Assembly: GCA_005408345.1 (NCBI GenBank) | Contig: SEMN01000031.1 | Location: forward strand, 1,397,501-1,461,500 | Reading direction: 5' to 3' | From: Macquaria australasica | Lineage: Eukaryota; Chordata; Actinopteri; Centrarchiformes; Percichthyidae | Length of the DNA stretch: 64,000 nucleotides | Shown here: one piece after another, positions 48,686-59,575 of the stretch | Position numbering within the stretch: the first letter of the stretch is position 1 | Layout: the number at the start of each line of letters is the position of its first letter | Notes under the pieces: model-generated | Told to the model about the DNA's origin: nothing | Seen by the model: the letters and a program-made list of their open reading frames with translations, nothing else | Database searches by the model: none | Translations under genes and position numbers: made by a program

Positions 48686-49318
48686 ACTTCATGTCATTTT
48701 ATGTCAACAGTGTTTTTGATTACTCTCTCTTTTAGGAACATCTGTACTCCTTCTCCAGATGCTCACTCACTTGACGCTCCCCTGGGAGGAACGCACCACT
48801 TTTTCTTCCATTGTTTGTCATTTACAAGCGATTTTTCTTACCACTTTTCTGAGCTGTGCGTCTTTCTCAGGGGAACCATCTTTGAATAGGTCATGTTTAC
48901 TGGTTTGGGGGAAATAACAAAAAAGCTTGTATTCTGTTCAATAACTCCAGGAGAAGTACATTCTGATAGTGCTGTTTCCTCAGAACAAAAGCACAGCAGT
49001 GAAGAAGAAATAGTGCCACAAGCACGATGCTGGTCATTAACATTTGCCTATGGTGAAGTGCTGGATTCTGTGTACTGTGCATTTAGGAATCATTCTTTTT
49101 GACTTTTTAGTGTGGAGCAGGTAAATGGGTCAATTTATCTGATGATTATATTCAGTGCTTATGTAAATACTACCATGAAAAATGTTTATCAGATTGATTT
49201 GAAACAGTATTTGGAAAAAAGCATTGTACTCTATAACGCTTTCAAAAAGAGTGAGTCCCAGTACAGGAGCATACAGCTTATTGGAAAGAAAGATAAAATC
49301 AAGAGGGTAGCTTCTTAG
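48686..49318 (+). other. Plus-strand frame open over ~210 codons except two stops
   Basis: One frame is open from 48686 to 49318 apart from a TAG at 48887-48889 and a TGA at 49100-49102, giving three consecutive same-frame segments of 62, 69 and 68 codons. An acceptor-like TACTCTCTCTTTTAG precedes 48736. No domain is recognised and codon use is unremarkable. It could be a broken pseudogene exon or element remnant, but chance is quite possible. Confidence 0.15.
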
Positions 49319-50539
49319 GTGAGATAAAGAGACTTTGTTGGCATCACCTCCAGGGAGTCATTTTAGTGTGAAGTGGCCGGAGCAGTCTTTAATTTATTAT
49401 TGATCTCTGGGTTCCATCAGACTTGTCTGTTTGTACATTAAAGAAAGCTATTACTGTCCTTCAAAGTATTCCCTGTCATTTAAAGGACTTTTAGCTTTTT
49501 TTATTGGTCTGTAGGATATATTTTCAGCCATGGGAGGGATGGGCAATATTTAGCTAAATTAAATGTTTGTATAGGTAATTTCAGAGGAACAATAAGGGCT
49601 TGGTCATTTCATTGTGGTAGTAAGCAACACTATTGTTCTTGTTTCCATTAAAGATTTAACAGGATGTGTTTGTTTGCTTGTGTAACACATGTTTCTAATT
49701 GCTCGTGCAATATTCAATTCAGTTTTCATTTTTTTAATATAATTTATAATATAAGAGTAATTTATCCACATTCCTATCTCACACTGTTTTGCATGTGAAT
49801 TCTACCAGAGGTCATGTCCTATTCTCATTTCTAGCCCTGAGCACTCTTTCTTCAATATCTTCTGTCATCAGGGAAACATGGAATATTCAGGAGCTGTGGA
49901 GGAAATGTGCACACGTGAAGCTACAATAACCCACTTTCTGCCGTGAGGCCACAATTGTGTATTTTTAGTCCTGACCTCCTCCCCCTCTGATGGTCAAGTT
50001 CATGTACTATTACTTGGCAATCATCTTGATGAGCTGTTTACCTTGAAATGGCATCTTGCCTGGGGGTTGATTTACACAGCATACATGCAGCAGAGCCACA
50101 ACAGGTGAAGCAGATGTTGCACACACCTGATCTGCAATAAAAAAAAAAGAAAAATCAATGCTGATGTTCATATGAGTTTCAGTATTCTATTGTTTCTTAC
50201 AGCTTGCTGCTTTCTTTCTGCCATTATTGTTTTCAATCTGATGTAACGTTCCTCGACTTGCCTTAATAACCACAACCTCATTTACCTGGGCCACAGCACA
50301 CGTTATAGCAAATATTATACCCCTGTTAAACCACACCAGAGGAGGCACAGAGGCACCACTCCTGAAAATGAAAAACTGTAGGGTGTATCTAGCATTTCTG
50401 ACTGGTTTAACATAAGTTTCACAGAGTGCGAACCCGTAAAATCTTGTGCCTATGGCCAGACAAGAACATCGACACTTTTTTATATCCAAAGCCGATGTTT
50501 TCAATATCTGCGCATGGCAACTACGGTTCAGAACAAGGC
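49319..50539. other. Non-coding stretch, AT-rich
   Basis: AT-rich unique sequence with an A-run near 50137. A 105-codon minus-strand frame (50187-50504) ends it; see the separate entry. Confidence 0.6.
50187..50504 (-). other. 105-codon open frame, function unknown
   Basis: The predicted peptide has a cysteine-bearing start (KKCRCSCL), a hydrophobic middle (GIIFAITCAVAQV) and a basic tail (GRKKAASCKK). No domain is recognised. Repeat-like DNA follows directly at 50540, so it may lie within a decayed mobile element. Frames this long occur by chance in 64 kb. Confidence 0.15.
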
Positions 50540-50830
50540 AAGATCATGATGAATAAACTATGGTCAAGGTATGATTAGGGTAAGGCAAGAAAAAGGAAAA
50601 GATTGTAGTTAACGGTTTATAAAAAAGTGAATGTTAATTTCAGGTCTATGACGGTAACGTAAACTCTTGTCTCCTGCATGAAGGTCGGACTCGCTAAACG
50701 CCCATCCCAGATGACCAACACACCCTAACTTTCTGCCTTGCTACATATAGGGCACACTACTTCCTGCTTTGCCACTGAATTTTGGCATCAAACGTAAATC
50801 GTGAGGTGCGGAATCGTCCAATATGTACAT
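50540..50830. repeat. Possible teleost interspersed repeat
   Basis: GATTAGGGTAAGGCAAGAAA, GAATGTTAATTTCAGGTC and TGACGGTAACGTAAACTC, followed by GCTACATATAGGGCACACTA and GCATCAAACGTAAATCG, have the look of a dispersed fish repeat carrying a TTAGGGTAAGG-type core as in the 31445/61190 family. CpG content is raised relative to the flanks. The match is not firm and the ends are not visible. Confidence 0.35.
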
Positions 50831-52403
50831 AATTACTAGGAAATTGGGCTGAAATGAAAAGCTAATTTCTGGCAGATTAAGTATATTTAGTTATATTCTC
50901 TTTAGAGACACTGTCAGACACACACTGAAAATGTAGCCTATAATATATATTGTATGTTGTATTTCTCATTGAAGTGAAAAAAGCATACTGCTGCATAAAC
51001 CTGTGTGAGCAAAGCTTCATCAACAATAGCCGATTACAAAGCCAGGCTGACAGTTAACAGTATTATTGTCAGGGGCAACATCACGGCTGTGGGAGATCCC
51101 TCTGTGGCTCCTCACTCTCACTTAAACATTATTTTCTTGGTTAAACACACTAGGCAGTATCACGTCGTTTATATGACATGAACCACATTAGAAGTACTTG
51201 ATTACCATGCACATCGTTGCATGTAAACAAGCTTTTTTTAATTTTTTTTTATTTTTACATGTTGGAATAATAATTAGCTGTACTCCTCTCACTGCTCCAA
51301 ACATGCAGCACTTCGTTAACATACCACACTGTTTCAAAATATCTGACATGCATTAAACATGGTTCTTAATGAATGTGACCGAATTGGTGCCAGCTTGCTT
51401 TGATCTACATGGAGGATCTCGGAACATAATTATTCATAATCTCTGTTTTGTGTGTATGGGTATGTTATGTGTGTCTGTGTGTTGGACCGTGCTCTGCTGC
51501 ATGCTGCTCTGAGCTCTGGTGCGTAGTAAGACAGAGGCCCTCTGTCAGTTCATGTCCCCTCCTCCCCCTCGCGTTCACATCAAGGGGTGTTTGGAGGCCA
51601 AGCCATCTGCCTGCTCCTCATCCACTGTGGAATTCATCATTTAGGCACCCTAAATGCCCCAATAGGCCAGGTAGCCACCAGCAAGCTATGTAGTCAGCCA
51701 GCCAGGTAGCTAGCAAGCAAACAAGCATGTCAGCCAGCAGAGAACACGTTCAGCCAAGTATTTGAGTTGCAGGGAAGCAGCTGAATATGTTTGGAATAGA
51801 TGAGTTTCAGAAAGATAATCATGGTTTTGCTGTGAAAAGGGAGCAGAAGGGCAAGCAGAGGGTCTGGCTGAGAGGGTAATGGGGCTAATAAGACTGGTAA
51901 ATGAAAAGCCAGATGATGATAACTCTGCAGCTGATTCTATCTATGCTCATATATAACCTTCCTGAATGTGTGTATGTGTGTGTAAAAGAGACAGAGAGAG
52001 AGGGAGAGAATAGATGCCAGGAATTGAAGAGGAGGGAGTGGTACGAAGGCCAGAGACCTCCCTCTGGATTTGATGAATCCTTCACAGCTCTGAGAGCTTT
52101 ATGAAACATTTATGATGGACGTCATTTCTTTCTGTTTCTCTATCATTGTCTCTGTCTCTCTATCTGCCTGACTTACTGTGTATTTCTATCAGATAGAAGC
52201 ATGAATTTCAGTCGTCTAAGTTTACTCACCTGTGTGGATCTTTGTTTTTTTTTATCCTTACAGCCAATCAGATTCTCCTTGTTTCAGACTCCTGCAGATT
52301 GAATGCTGCCCATGGAAGTTAATAATTCATCCATATATTAACCTCAATACTTATGGAGTGCAAAGCCCGTATTTATAGTCTCTCTCTGACTGGCATGCAC
52401 GCA

Positions 52404-52434
52404 CCCCCCCCCCCCACACACACATATATAAATA
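52404..52434. repeat. Poly-C12 followed by (CA)n and (TA)n
   Basis: Twelve consecutive C, then five CA units, then TATATAAATATA. Long C runs are uncommon in this AT-leaning window. Confidence 0.95.
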
Positions 52435-52529
52435 TAGAAGTGGGAGGATCTAACTGGTTTTAGGATTGAGCAACTTGTTTATGATTTATTTACTACTCAC
52501 CGGATGTGGTTTCTGATGTGAGATGTGAG

Positions 52530-52533
<4 letters not shown>

Positions 52534-52562
<29 letters not shown>
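52534..52562. repeat. (CA)14 microsatellite
   Basis: Perfect dinucleotide tract, 108 bases before a second longer one. Confidence 0.97.
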
Positions 52563-52564
<2 letters not shown>

Positions 52565-52667
52565 ATACATGTGCATTTAAGTGCACTGTCAACAAACAGG
52601 GGATCAGTTTCTCTCCCATCTGCTGAGTGTGCCAGTTTGCCGCAGGCATTAAGACACCTTCAGATGC

Positions 52668-52670
<3 letters not shown>

Positions 52671-52736
<66 letters not shown>
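52671..52736. repeat. (AC)33 microsatellite
   Basis: Perfect 66-base tract. The preceding TGCTTCACAC and the first tract's TTTCACAC suggest slippage from similar seeds. Confidence 0.98.
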
Positions 52737-52738
<2 letters not shown>

Positions 52739-54406
52739 CAGTAGGAAGAAAGTCACACCACAATAGCATATTCAGTTCAAAACTGGAGCAGACAGCCCAG
52801 TAACAAGAGGCATAAATTACTCCATCTCCCTATAGGAGTCAATTCTGAAGAAAAATGTAAATGAGATTCCATGGAGAGAAGAGAGTTTTCAGTAAAATGT
52901 AACGATCATTTCCCCTAAATACTATCTCCGGGACTGTGGTTGCCTTTCTAGAAAGCCCTTCTCTTTGATCCTGCTGCTGTGTAAACATCTTTTAACAGGA
53001 AAACATACATTAATTTAAAATAATTTAAGGTAGCAGTTAGCAGAAAACAATGCAAGATATTCCCAGCTGCCACACCTCAAAAGACTACCTCATTCAATCA
53101 ATAGTTTTTGGCTTCATGCCAAGTCAACTGCCTTCCCAGTAAAATATATTCCCCCTTTTTTTGCTCAAGCTGCATCAGATGGCACCATAATCATTCGGAG
53201 GGATGCCAGCTCAGGCTGTGGTGGTAATTGTGGCTGTTTTCTTGGTTTGATCTCATTCCAGCTCATGTGCACTGACATTGTCTCTAGCCTAGATCCCTGT
53301 GTCTAAATGGGATTGGACAGTTCTGGTATCATGACCTCTGTTCAACTCAGTAGAAATGTGGATTGCTGTCAATGTGCTCCCATTAGCTTACCTACTGTAT
53401 GGATTTTTCCTTGGATAAAGACAGCTTTCATTCTATGATATTGAGCTCAAACCCCCCCCCATCCCAAAAGCTCCCTCTCTGTTTGATTAGTCCCAACCAT
53501 TATCCTCCATTTTCAAATCAATATCTTTACCCAGGACTGTCTGTTTGTTAGCAGAGACACAAAAAGACTGTTTGATTGCTGAGTGGTGCCGTGAACTGGT
53601 CATCTTGTATGTTTTTGACTGATTGCAGCGTGTTTAGTGTGTGTTTTGTAAAGTAAAAATAGCAAATTCATACCATTTTACATCAACCCATGCCCCACAT
53701 CTGACAGGGGTTTTGGGGTTTGAGTCAGCATAATTATCCAGATAACTCAGTTAACCAGTTTCTTGGAACATACTCAAGGCCTGTTGATGATTACTCTGAT
53801 TACAATCAGCTGATGAACACACAAAATTATTATTTTAATCTAGGTCAGATTTCCCAATTGGGTATGTGAATTTAGCTGAAATTCATCTGGTAAGTGATTG
53901 GTCTTTTGAGTAAGTCTGTTATGTCTTCCGAACTGGCTATTTCTGGGTCTTGTGCTAGAATTTTGTCTCTGTATTTTGTTATATTGTTTTATATTGTATA
54001 ATTGATAGTTCATGATCTGCATGGTGTTGATGCAATATGAACACCTGTACAGTCTAATGCAACGTAATGAATGAGTTTGGATCTTGTAGTAGGCTACAGT
54101 TTGCATTGTATTCAATTCCATATGACTGTAGGACTTCATATTGTGTCTGCCTTTTACAATTTTTGTAAGATGCTGCATAATTGAAAGTTTTCTTATTACT
54201 ATAACATGCACAAAGCTCACCAGGTGACATGCTGAGAGGGCTTATCAGCTGTTTTACAGGTCACAGGCGTCCAGCTGGCTAAGCCCCTTAGCTTGTGACC
54301 AGAGGCACCCCTGACGTGATGTGACTCCTGATACTGACATAGATAAAGCTTACACCACCTACACCTGGCTGTCTAAGCATACTACCACTCTCTGCCAGTG
54401 TATGTC

Positions 54407-54429
54407 TGTGTGTGTGTGTGTGTGTGTGT
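54407..54429. repeat. (TG)n microsatellite
   Basis: About 11 TG units. Confidence 0.95.
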
Positions 54430-54950
54430 ATGGACATAATGACAAGCAAGTTTGCTATAGTGTTATCCATCTGTACTGTATCTGCATGGCTGCCTGCTTA
54501 GTATTCCCAGGTGTTGTGCACTAAGCTGCATGTAGCTACAGAAGAAAAAACAAGGGCGAGTTGGCAAAGACCTGTGAATAATACATGTGCTGTTGAATTA
54601 CATCTTGACACAGTTAAAAATTTTTACAATAAACTTCCGTAACAAACTACAAAGGTCCATGTGTGTATGCACGTGCCGGCATGTGTAGTATCTCTCTGTG
54701 TGTGTATGTATGCGTGTGCAGGTGTGTCTGTGAAATGGTAGCTAGTTGCAGGTAATGGTGTGTGACAGCGGAGCAGCTGACAACATGGCAGGGACTCGGA
54801 GGGCTACCAGCAGCAGAGCAGAGTAAACAGTGAGAGACCTGCGGCCTGTCTTGCTGCAGAGCCTGCAAGCATACAGCCATTTAATTTACTTACTGCACTA
54901 ATGCAATTATTGCCACAGTAATTTACAATGTCTAAGAGGGCACTGTATTT

Positions 54951-54980
54951 GTGTGTGTGTGTATGTGTGTGTGTGTGTGT
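54951..54980. repeat. (GT)n microsatellite, one interruption
   Basis: Fifteen units broken once by GTAT. Confidence 0.95.
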
Positions 54981-55139
54981 TTAATTAGTCATGCTGGACT
55001 TACAGCCTCTTGAGAGAGATGTTGTGTGTCTATGGATCTGTGTGTGAGTGTGGGTAAGTATAGCAGTGTATCTGTACGTTTGTACATGTTCTATGTGTGT
55101 GTGTTCTCTGCAGTTTCTTGAAATGTACGTCTATGCCAG

Positions 55140-55182
<43 letters not shown>
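55140..55182. repeat. (GT)21 microsatellite
   Basis: A tract with one GC substitution near its start, in a wider GT-rich degenerate zone from 55040. Confidence 0.97.
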
Positions 55183-55184
<2 letters not shown>

Positions 55185-55940
55185 ACAACACCATCTGCCT
55201 GTGGCTCTGGAGCTAAAATCCCTGATAGCCTCTCGTCCCCATTTCAGAAACAGCTGATCAGTCATCCAACTAGCTGGCTGGCAGCTACATCAAAGACAAA
55301 GTTGTCTCTGGAGAGCCATGTGTTACACACTCAGACACATCACCTACAATAACACATTCGCTGGTACAGTATCATCAGAGTGGTTGGAGCAGCATGGCAG
55401 ACAAAACTTCACCGAGGTGTTGCTTTGAATGGCCAAATGGTGTTTGATGAGATAAAAGGAAGCAGAAAGGCTAAAGGTCAAGTTTAGGATTAGACTACGT
55501 CCACAATCTATGGACATAAAACTGTTAATGAAATAAACAATATTGATAATATTCTCATCGTCTCCTATAGTGATTTGGCACAAAAATATATTTAGATTTT
55601 TTATTCCATTCATTTGAAGATGTGACTGCCCATACAAAATGTATTAATAACTATGTGATCTGTTGCCGTTGGGCCACTCAGTAACTTGACTTGTGGTGTT
55701 GCAGATACAGCATTTCAAAGTTAAAAACTTTTTTTGTAAAATCCCCACTGGGCCAATCTAGTTTTCTTTACGACTGTGCCAAAATGACCGAGCCCTTCAA
55801 GATTTTTGGAACGGTGTTGTGTGATATGACATTTGGGTTAAACATTTTGACTTTTAATTGCAGAGCCCCTGTGAAAGTAAAATAAACAAAAATGTTTTTC
55901 ATGTTATAATCCACACAACATGTTGTGAATAGTTTTTATA

Positions 55941-56057
55941 CTCTTGCTTCAGTAGACAATACTGTGCTTCCACTGAAAACTGTTCACAGTATCTGTTGAT
56001 TATCCAGAGTAATCGATACACTGTTTTTGACAAGAAACATTGCAGTTAAATATTTAA
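55941..56057 (-). mobile_element. Dispersed DNA-repeat family, copy 3 (inverted, partial)
   Basis: On the minus strand it reads GTTTCTTGTCAAAAACAGTG, GATTACTCTGGATAATCAAC and GTGAACAGTTTTCAGTGG, matching the order in copies 1, 2 and 4. It is the only copy in the opposite orientation. The rest of the element is not clearly visible, although ACTGGGCCA at about 55747 could belong to its end. Confidence 0.65.
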
Positions 56058-56795
56058 AACCTCTTTTTTCATGTGAAAAGCACAAGCACAATCCCATGCA
56101 CTTCAGCTGTACATGGAGAAGCACAGTCTCCGAGGAAGATATCTCAAAATCTGAACAAATAAAACATAAAATAACTTTTTTTGTAATTTAAGTCAACCAA
56201 TTTTTATATGGAAGATTTAAAATGTCTAAAATCTAAATCAAAACAAATTAAATTAAATAGTTAGATTTTGGTAGCATGTATAGTGTCAGTCAAACATGAA
56301 GGAATTACACATTAATTGTTATGCTGGTGAGAAGGGCTGTACGTTAGCACTTACAATGTAATTTGTAAGTGTTTTTCTGTCATATCTACAGTGTAGGGGG
56401 CATATGATCCTGTTCTTGCAGAGTATTAGCCACCTCAGCTAACACCTTGTGCCTCTGTCTCGCCTCACATGAACTTTAGGTCATCCCTATTCAGCCATTA
56501 GTGAGCTGTTAGACATCCAAATTTGGAAAGCTAGGCCAGTGTGTCACTGGTAGCTCTCAGCCTTAACCAAGCATGGCTCAGCCTCTGGCCCTGCTCCAGT
56601 CAGAGACATATTATTAGACCCTACCTTACCCTAGCCCCTAGCCTGCTTCAGCACGAGGGACTTACCTCACACAGGCCATGCTAATTAAATCTCCCTGACA
56701 CCCAGGCTCTTAATTAAGCCTGACATGACAGCTTGGCCTGTGCATGCCAGAGTGACCCCATGACCCGGAAGCTGCCTTGTGTGTTTGTAGTCATG

Positions 56796-56797
<2 letters not shown>

Positions 56798-56855
<58 letters not shown>
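56798..56855. repeat. (TG)29 microsatellite
   Basis: Perfect 58-base tract. The Cys-Val frames over it are artefacts. Confidence 0.98.
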
Positions 56856-56857
<2 letters not shown>

Positions 56858-57353
56858 ACACTTAGGCTTGGGGTCTTGTCTTGCCATTGGGGGAAGGGGC
56901 AGACACCTGTCTCCAGCCCAAAGAGAGGTCACTTTCCAGGGGTATGGGAACGACCGTGACTCAGCAGCTCTGCTGCAGAGGGCAGCTACATTAGCAATAC
57001 AAATCATTCCATGGGGAAAGGAGCATCTGATCATCATTTTTTCTTGTTGGTGCCATGGCTTTACTTTGTATGGGAAAGTGAGTGTGGGCATTGAATCTTC
57101 ATAAATAAATGTGATGTTTCAAACAGATCGATTTTATTATATTTTCATCTGCAGTTTTTGAATGCATCCAGGCTACAGTTGAAAAACAGCAATTTTATCT
57201 CTTCATGTGGAAATAGTACACACTTCACAAATTGTTTTGAACTGCTCAGCCATTGAGATGGAGCCTGCCTGCAGTCGTTTATGCTATCTAGCGTCCACTT
57301 TACATGATTCCCTTGTTTTCCACAAGGTTGAACTCACTGGAAAGCTTTTGGAC

Positions 57354-57412
57354 GGATGGATGGATGGGTGGGTGGGTGGGTGTATGGATGGATGGATGGG
57401 TGGGTGGTAGGA
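57354..57412. repeat. GGAT/GGGT tetranucleotide repeat with (GGGT)4 core
   Basis: GGAT units alternate with blocks of GGGT. The core 57366-57380 is GGGTGGGTGGGTGGG, the minimal three-tetrad parallel quadruplex sequence with single-base loops. Confidence 0.95.
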
Positions 57413-58006
57413 TGAACAGAAAACAGAGTTATGTGGTGACACAGACTTTCAGGCAGAAATATAAACAGGCAGAGTGTGGTGACATCTGTTAAAAAGAGAA
57501 ACTCTCTAAACAGCTTTTGTGGATTAACAGTAAATAATTAAACCCTGTTAGCATATGGATAAACAAGTTAAGCTCATGCATCAGCATGTGTATATGTGGG
57601 TCTGTGTCAGTGTTGTTCCTGGCGCCAAAACCTGGCACTGTCTCCTCCAAGGCTCTTGGTCAGGTAATAGAACAAAAAACAGGGGAGGGGAGATATCTGT
57701 TCTGTCTCATTTAAATTAATCCTGCATTCTTCTACAAATGTCACCAGCCTCACTTTTTCTGAATTTCATATTACATCTACTCTGTTACCTTTGGGAGTGA
57801 TGTGGGAGGTACCTTTTAGCATTGTGTAAAATCGAGAGTATTCAGATCAGTTGTAATAACAGTGATTAGGTATTGTGGAGCAGCATTATCTCAGCAGCCA
57901 CGCAGAGCAATTTCAGCCTACTGACCTGGATTAGAGGGGATATGATTGCATATTCACTTCTGAACAAAAAAACAACAACTTTGTGTGTCAAGAACAATAA
58001 GCAGTG

Positions 58007-58028
58007 AATCAAGAATGCATTCTTGATT
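58007..58028. other. Perfect 22-bp palindrome
   Basis: AATCAAGAATG followed by its exact reverse complement with no spacer, centred on an NsiI-type ATGCAT. Perfect palindromes of this length are not expected by chance in a window of this size. Confidence 0.9.
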
Positions 58029-59150
58029 AGCAAATTAGCTTAATTACAGAATTATCTTAAGGCTCTGTTTGATCTATTCTGCCTGTGTATTTATAAGTCT
58101 ACAGAAATGTTAAAACAAGTGATAATTAGTTGAATCATATTAGCGCATGCAATAATGGCACCGTGGAAAAAACAGGTAAACTGGGTCATGTGCTATAAAA
58201 GCTGCTTTGACCTATATTCAGAAGCACTGAGTATCTAAGAGAGCAACTCTTCCCAAACAGTGGAATTTTGAAATATTTATTATTCCACCAGTATGGACCT
58301 ATTCCTCCATCTCTGTCTTCTTCTCAGTGCAATGTGGTTTTGTTTTGTCACTTTAGTTTTGAAATTCACGGTGCTCCAGACAGCCAAGATAGATTGCTTT
58401 GAATGAGCGTCTGTGCCTGCAGTGCCCATTCTAATTCAGCCTGGCTGCCACACCCACAGCTGCAGCCTGGGGCCAGTGCGAGAGTAGTGGGACAGAGTGG
58501 AGCAGCGGTGAACTATGGCTGCATGGGGCCAGACCGAGAATATAGGTCATCCAGCCCCGCAGATGAAAGATGCATAGTGCTGGCTGCCGGGGTGGAAGCG
58601 GGGTGGAGATGGAGTAAATATAGAGATGCTTCCAACTCCTCAGCATGGGCAGTTTAGATGACCACAGGGAGGGATAGAAAAGGGCATGTGCAGGGTATAT
58701 GCAGAAGGGAGGATGAGAGTGGGAGTGGCATGCAAGCCGGGGAGATGCAGGAAATTTAGTGTAGGGAGAGGCATGGGTAGGGTATGTGCTGTGGGTGAAT
58801 TCACACTCACAGGAACAGGAGTGTGTCAGTGTTTGTGGGAACCAGTATCAAATGCTCTTTCTTACTGATGAAGGGGAAATACAAAAAGCAGGCTCCCCTC
58901 CTCGGAGCAGCTGCGGCTGGCACACAATATCATCCTCTGTTTGCCTGTGGCTGGTGGTGATCAGGGGCGGGGGGCGAGTGTAAAGATCACACTCACAGTG
59001 CACATATCCTTTTGTTTTCTTCACGAATTGAGATTGATGTGGTCACTTGCAGTGCTCAGAGCAGCGTTACATCGCTCTCTGTACCGTAATCTCAGTGACA
59101 CTATTCAAATGTGATCTAGATCAACAGTTTGATTTGTCTAATATATTCTA

Positions 59151-59575
59151 CTTTAAAGGGCCAGTTAACCCAAATTACAAACAAACATATTTTCATTTTC
59201 CTCTAGTGTTTTTTTTTTTTTTTGGTTTCCCCAGGTTTTGAGAGATCCATCTCTGAAGAGTTTTGCTGCTAACCCAATGAAGTGGAGGTGAATGGAACTT
59301 TGTTGGGGTGCTCACGTCACCGAAAAAATGTTGTGCTTACTCTGGATAATCCACCGAACATACTTTGAACATCTTTCTTTAGAAGTACTTTCCACCGAAG
59401 AAATAGTCCCTCTGAAAACCTTTGACTGTGTTCTGTAGATTTTCCAGAGTAACAGGGATAGTATTGCTGGGTAGAAATGTTGCAATAGATTTTTTTAATT
59501 TTTCAATTCTTTAAGCAATGCAGATGACATAAAAGTACTGGGGTGGCCCAGTCCTTTCATTTTTTCAAAGACAAT
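59151..59575 (+). mobile_element. Dispersed DNA-repeat family, copy 4 (most complete)
   Basis: It starts CTTTAAAGGGCCAGTTAACC, contains CTTACTCTGGATAATCCACC, GAAATAGTCCCTCTGAAAAC and TTTTCCAGAGTAACAGGG, and ends GGGGTGGCCCAGTCCTTTC. The outer ends (AAAGGGCCAGTTAACCC and the complement of GGGGTGGCCCAGTCCTTT) and the inner TTACTCTGGA/TCCAGAGTAA pair are inverted. A T15 run (59209-59223) interrupts it. The layout matches a repeat I recognise as abundant in percomorphs. No coding capacity. Confidence 0.75.

Larger units (their letters stand above)
50831..55940. other. Non-coding stretch rich in microsatellites
   Basis: Unique DNA interrupted by a poly-C/CA/TA compound tract (52404-52434) and several CA/GT microsatellites (52534-52562, 52671-52736, 54407-54429, 54951-54980, 55140-55182). 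A degenerate AGCCAGCAAGC-like stretch lies at 51670-51740. No supported gene. Confidence 0.65.
56058..59150. other. Non-coding stretch
   Basis: Unique sequence with a long GT tract (56798-56855), a GGAT/GGGT repeat (57354-57412) and a perfect 22-bp palindrome (58007-58028). The section 56400-56760 is repeat-free with TTAATTAAGCC-type cores and could be regulatory. No gene is supported. Confidence 0.65.

Noticed and set aside
56646..56667. REST/RE1-like site (TTCAGCACGAGGGAC...).
   Set aside because: About 14 of 21 positions match; the right half-site (AGCGCC) is absent.
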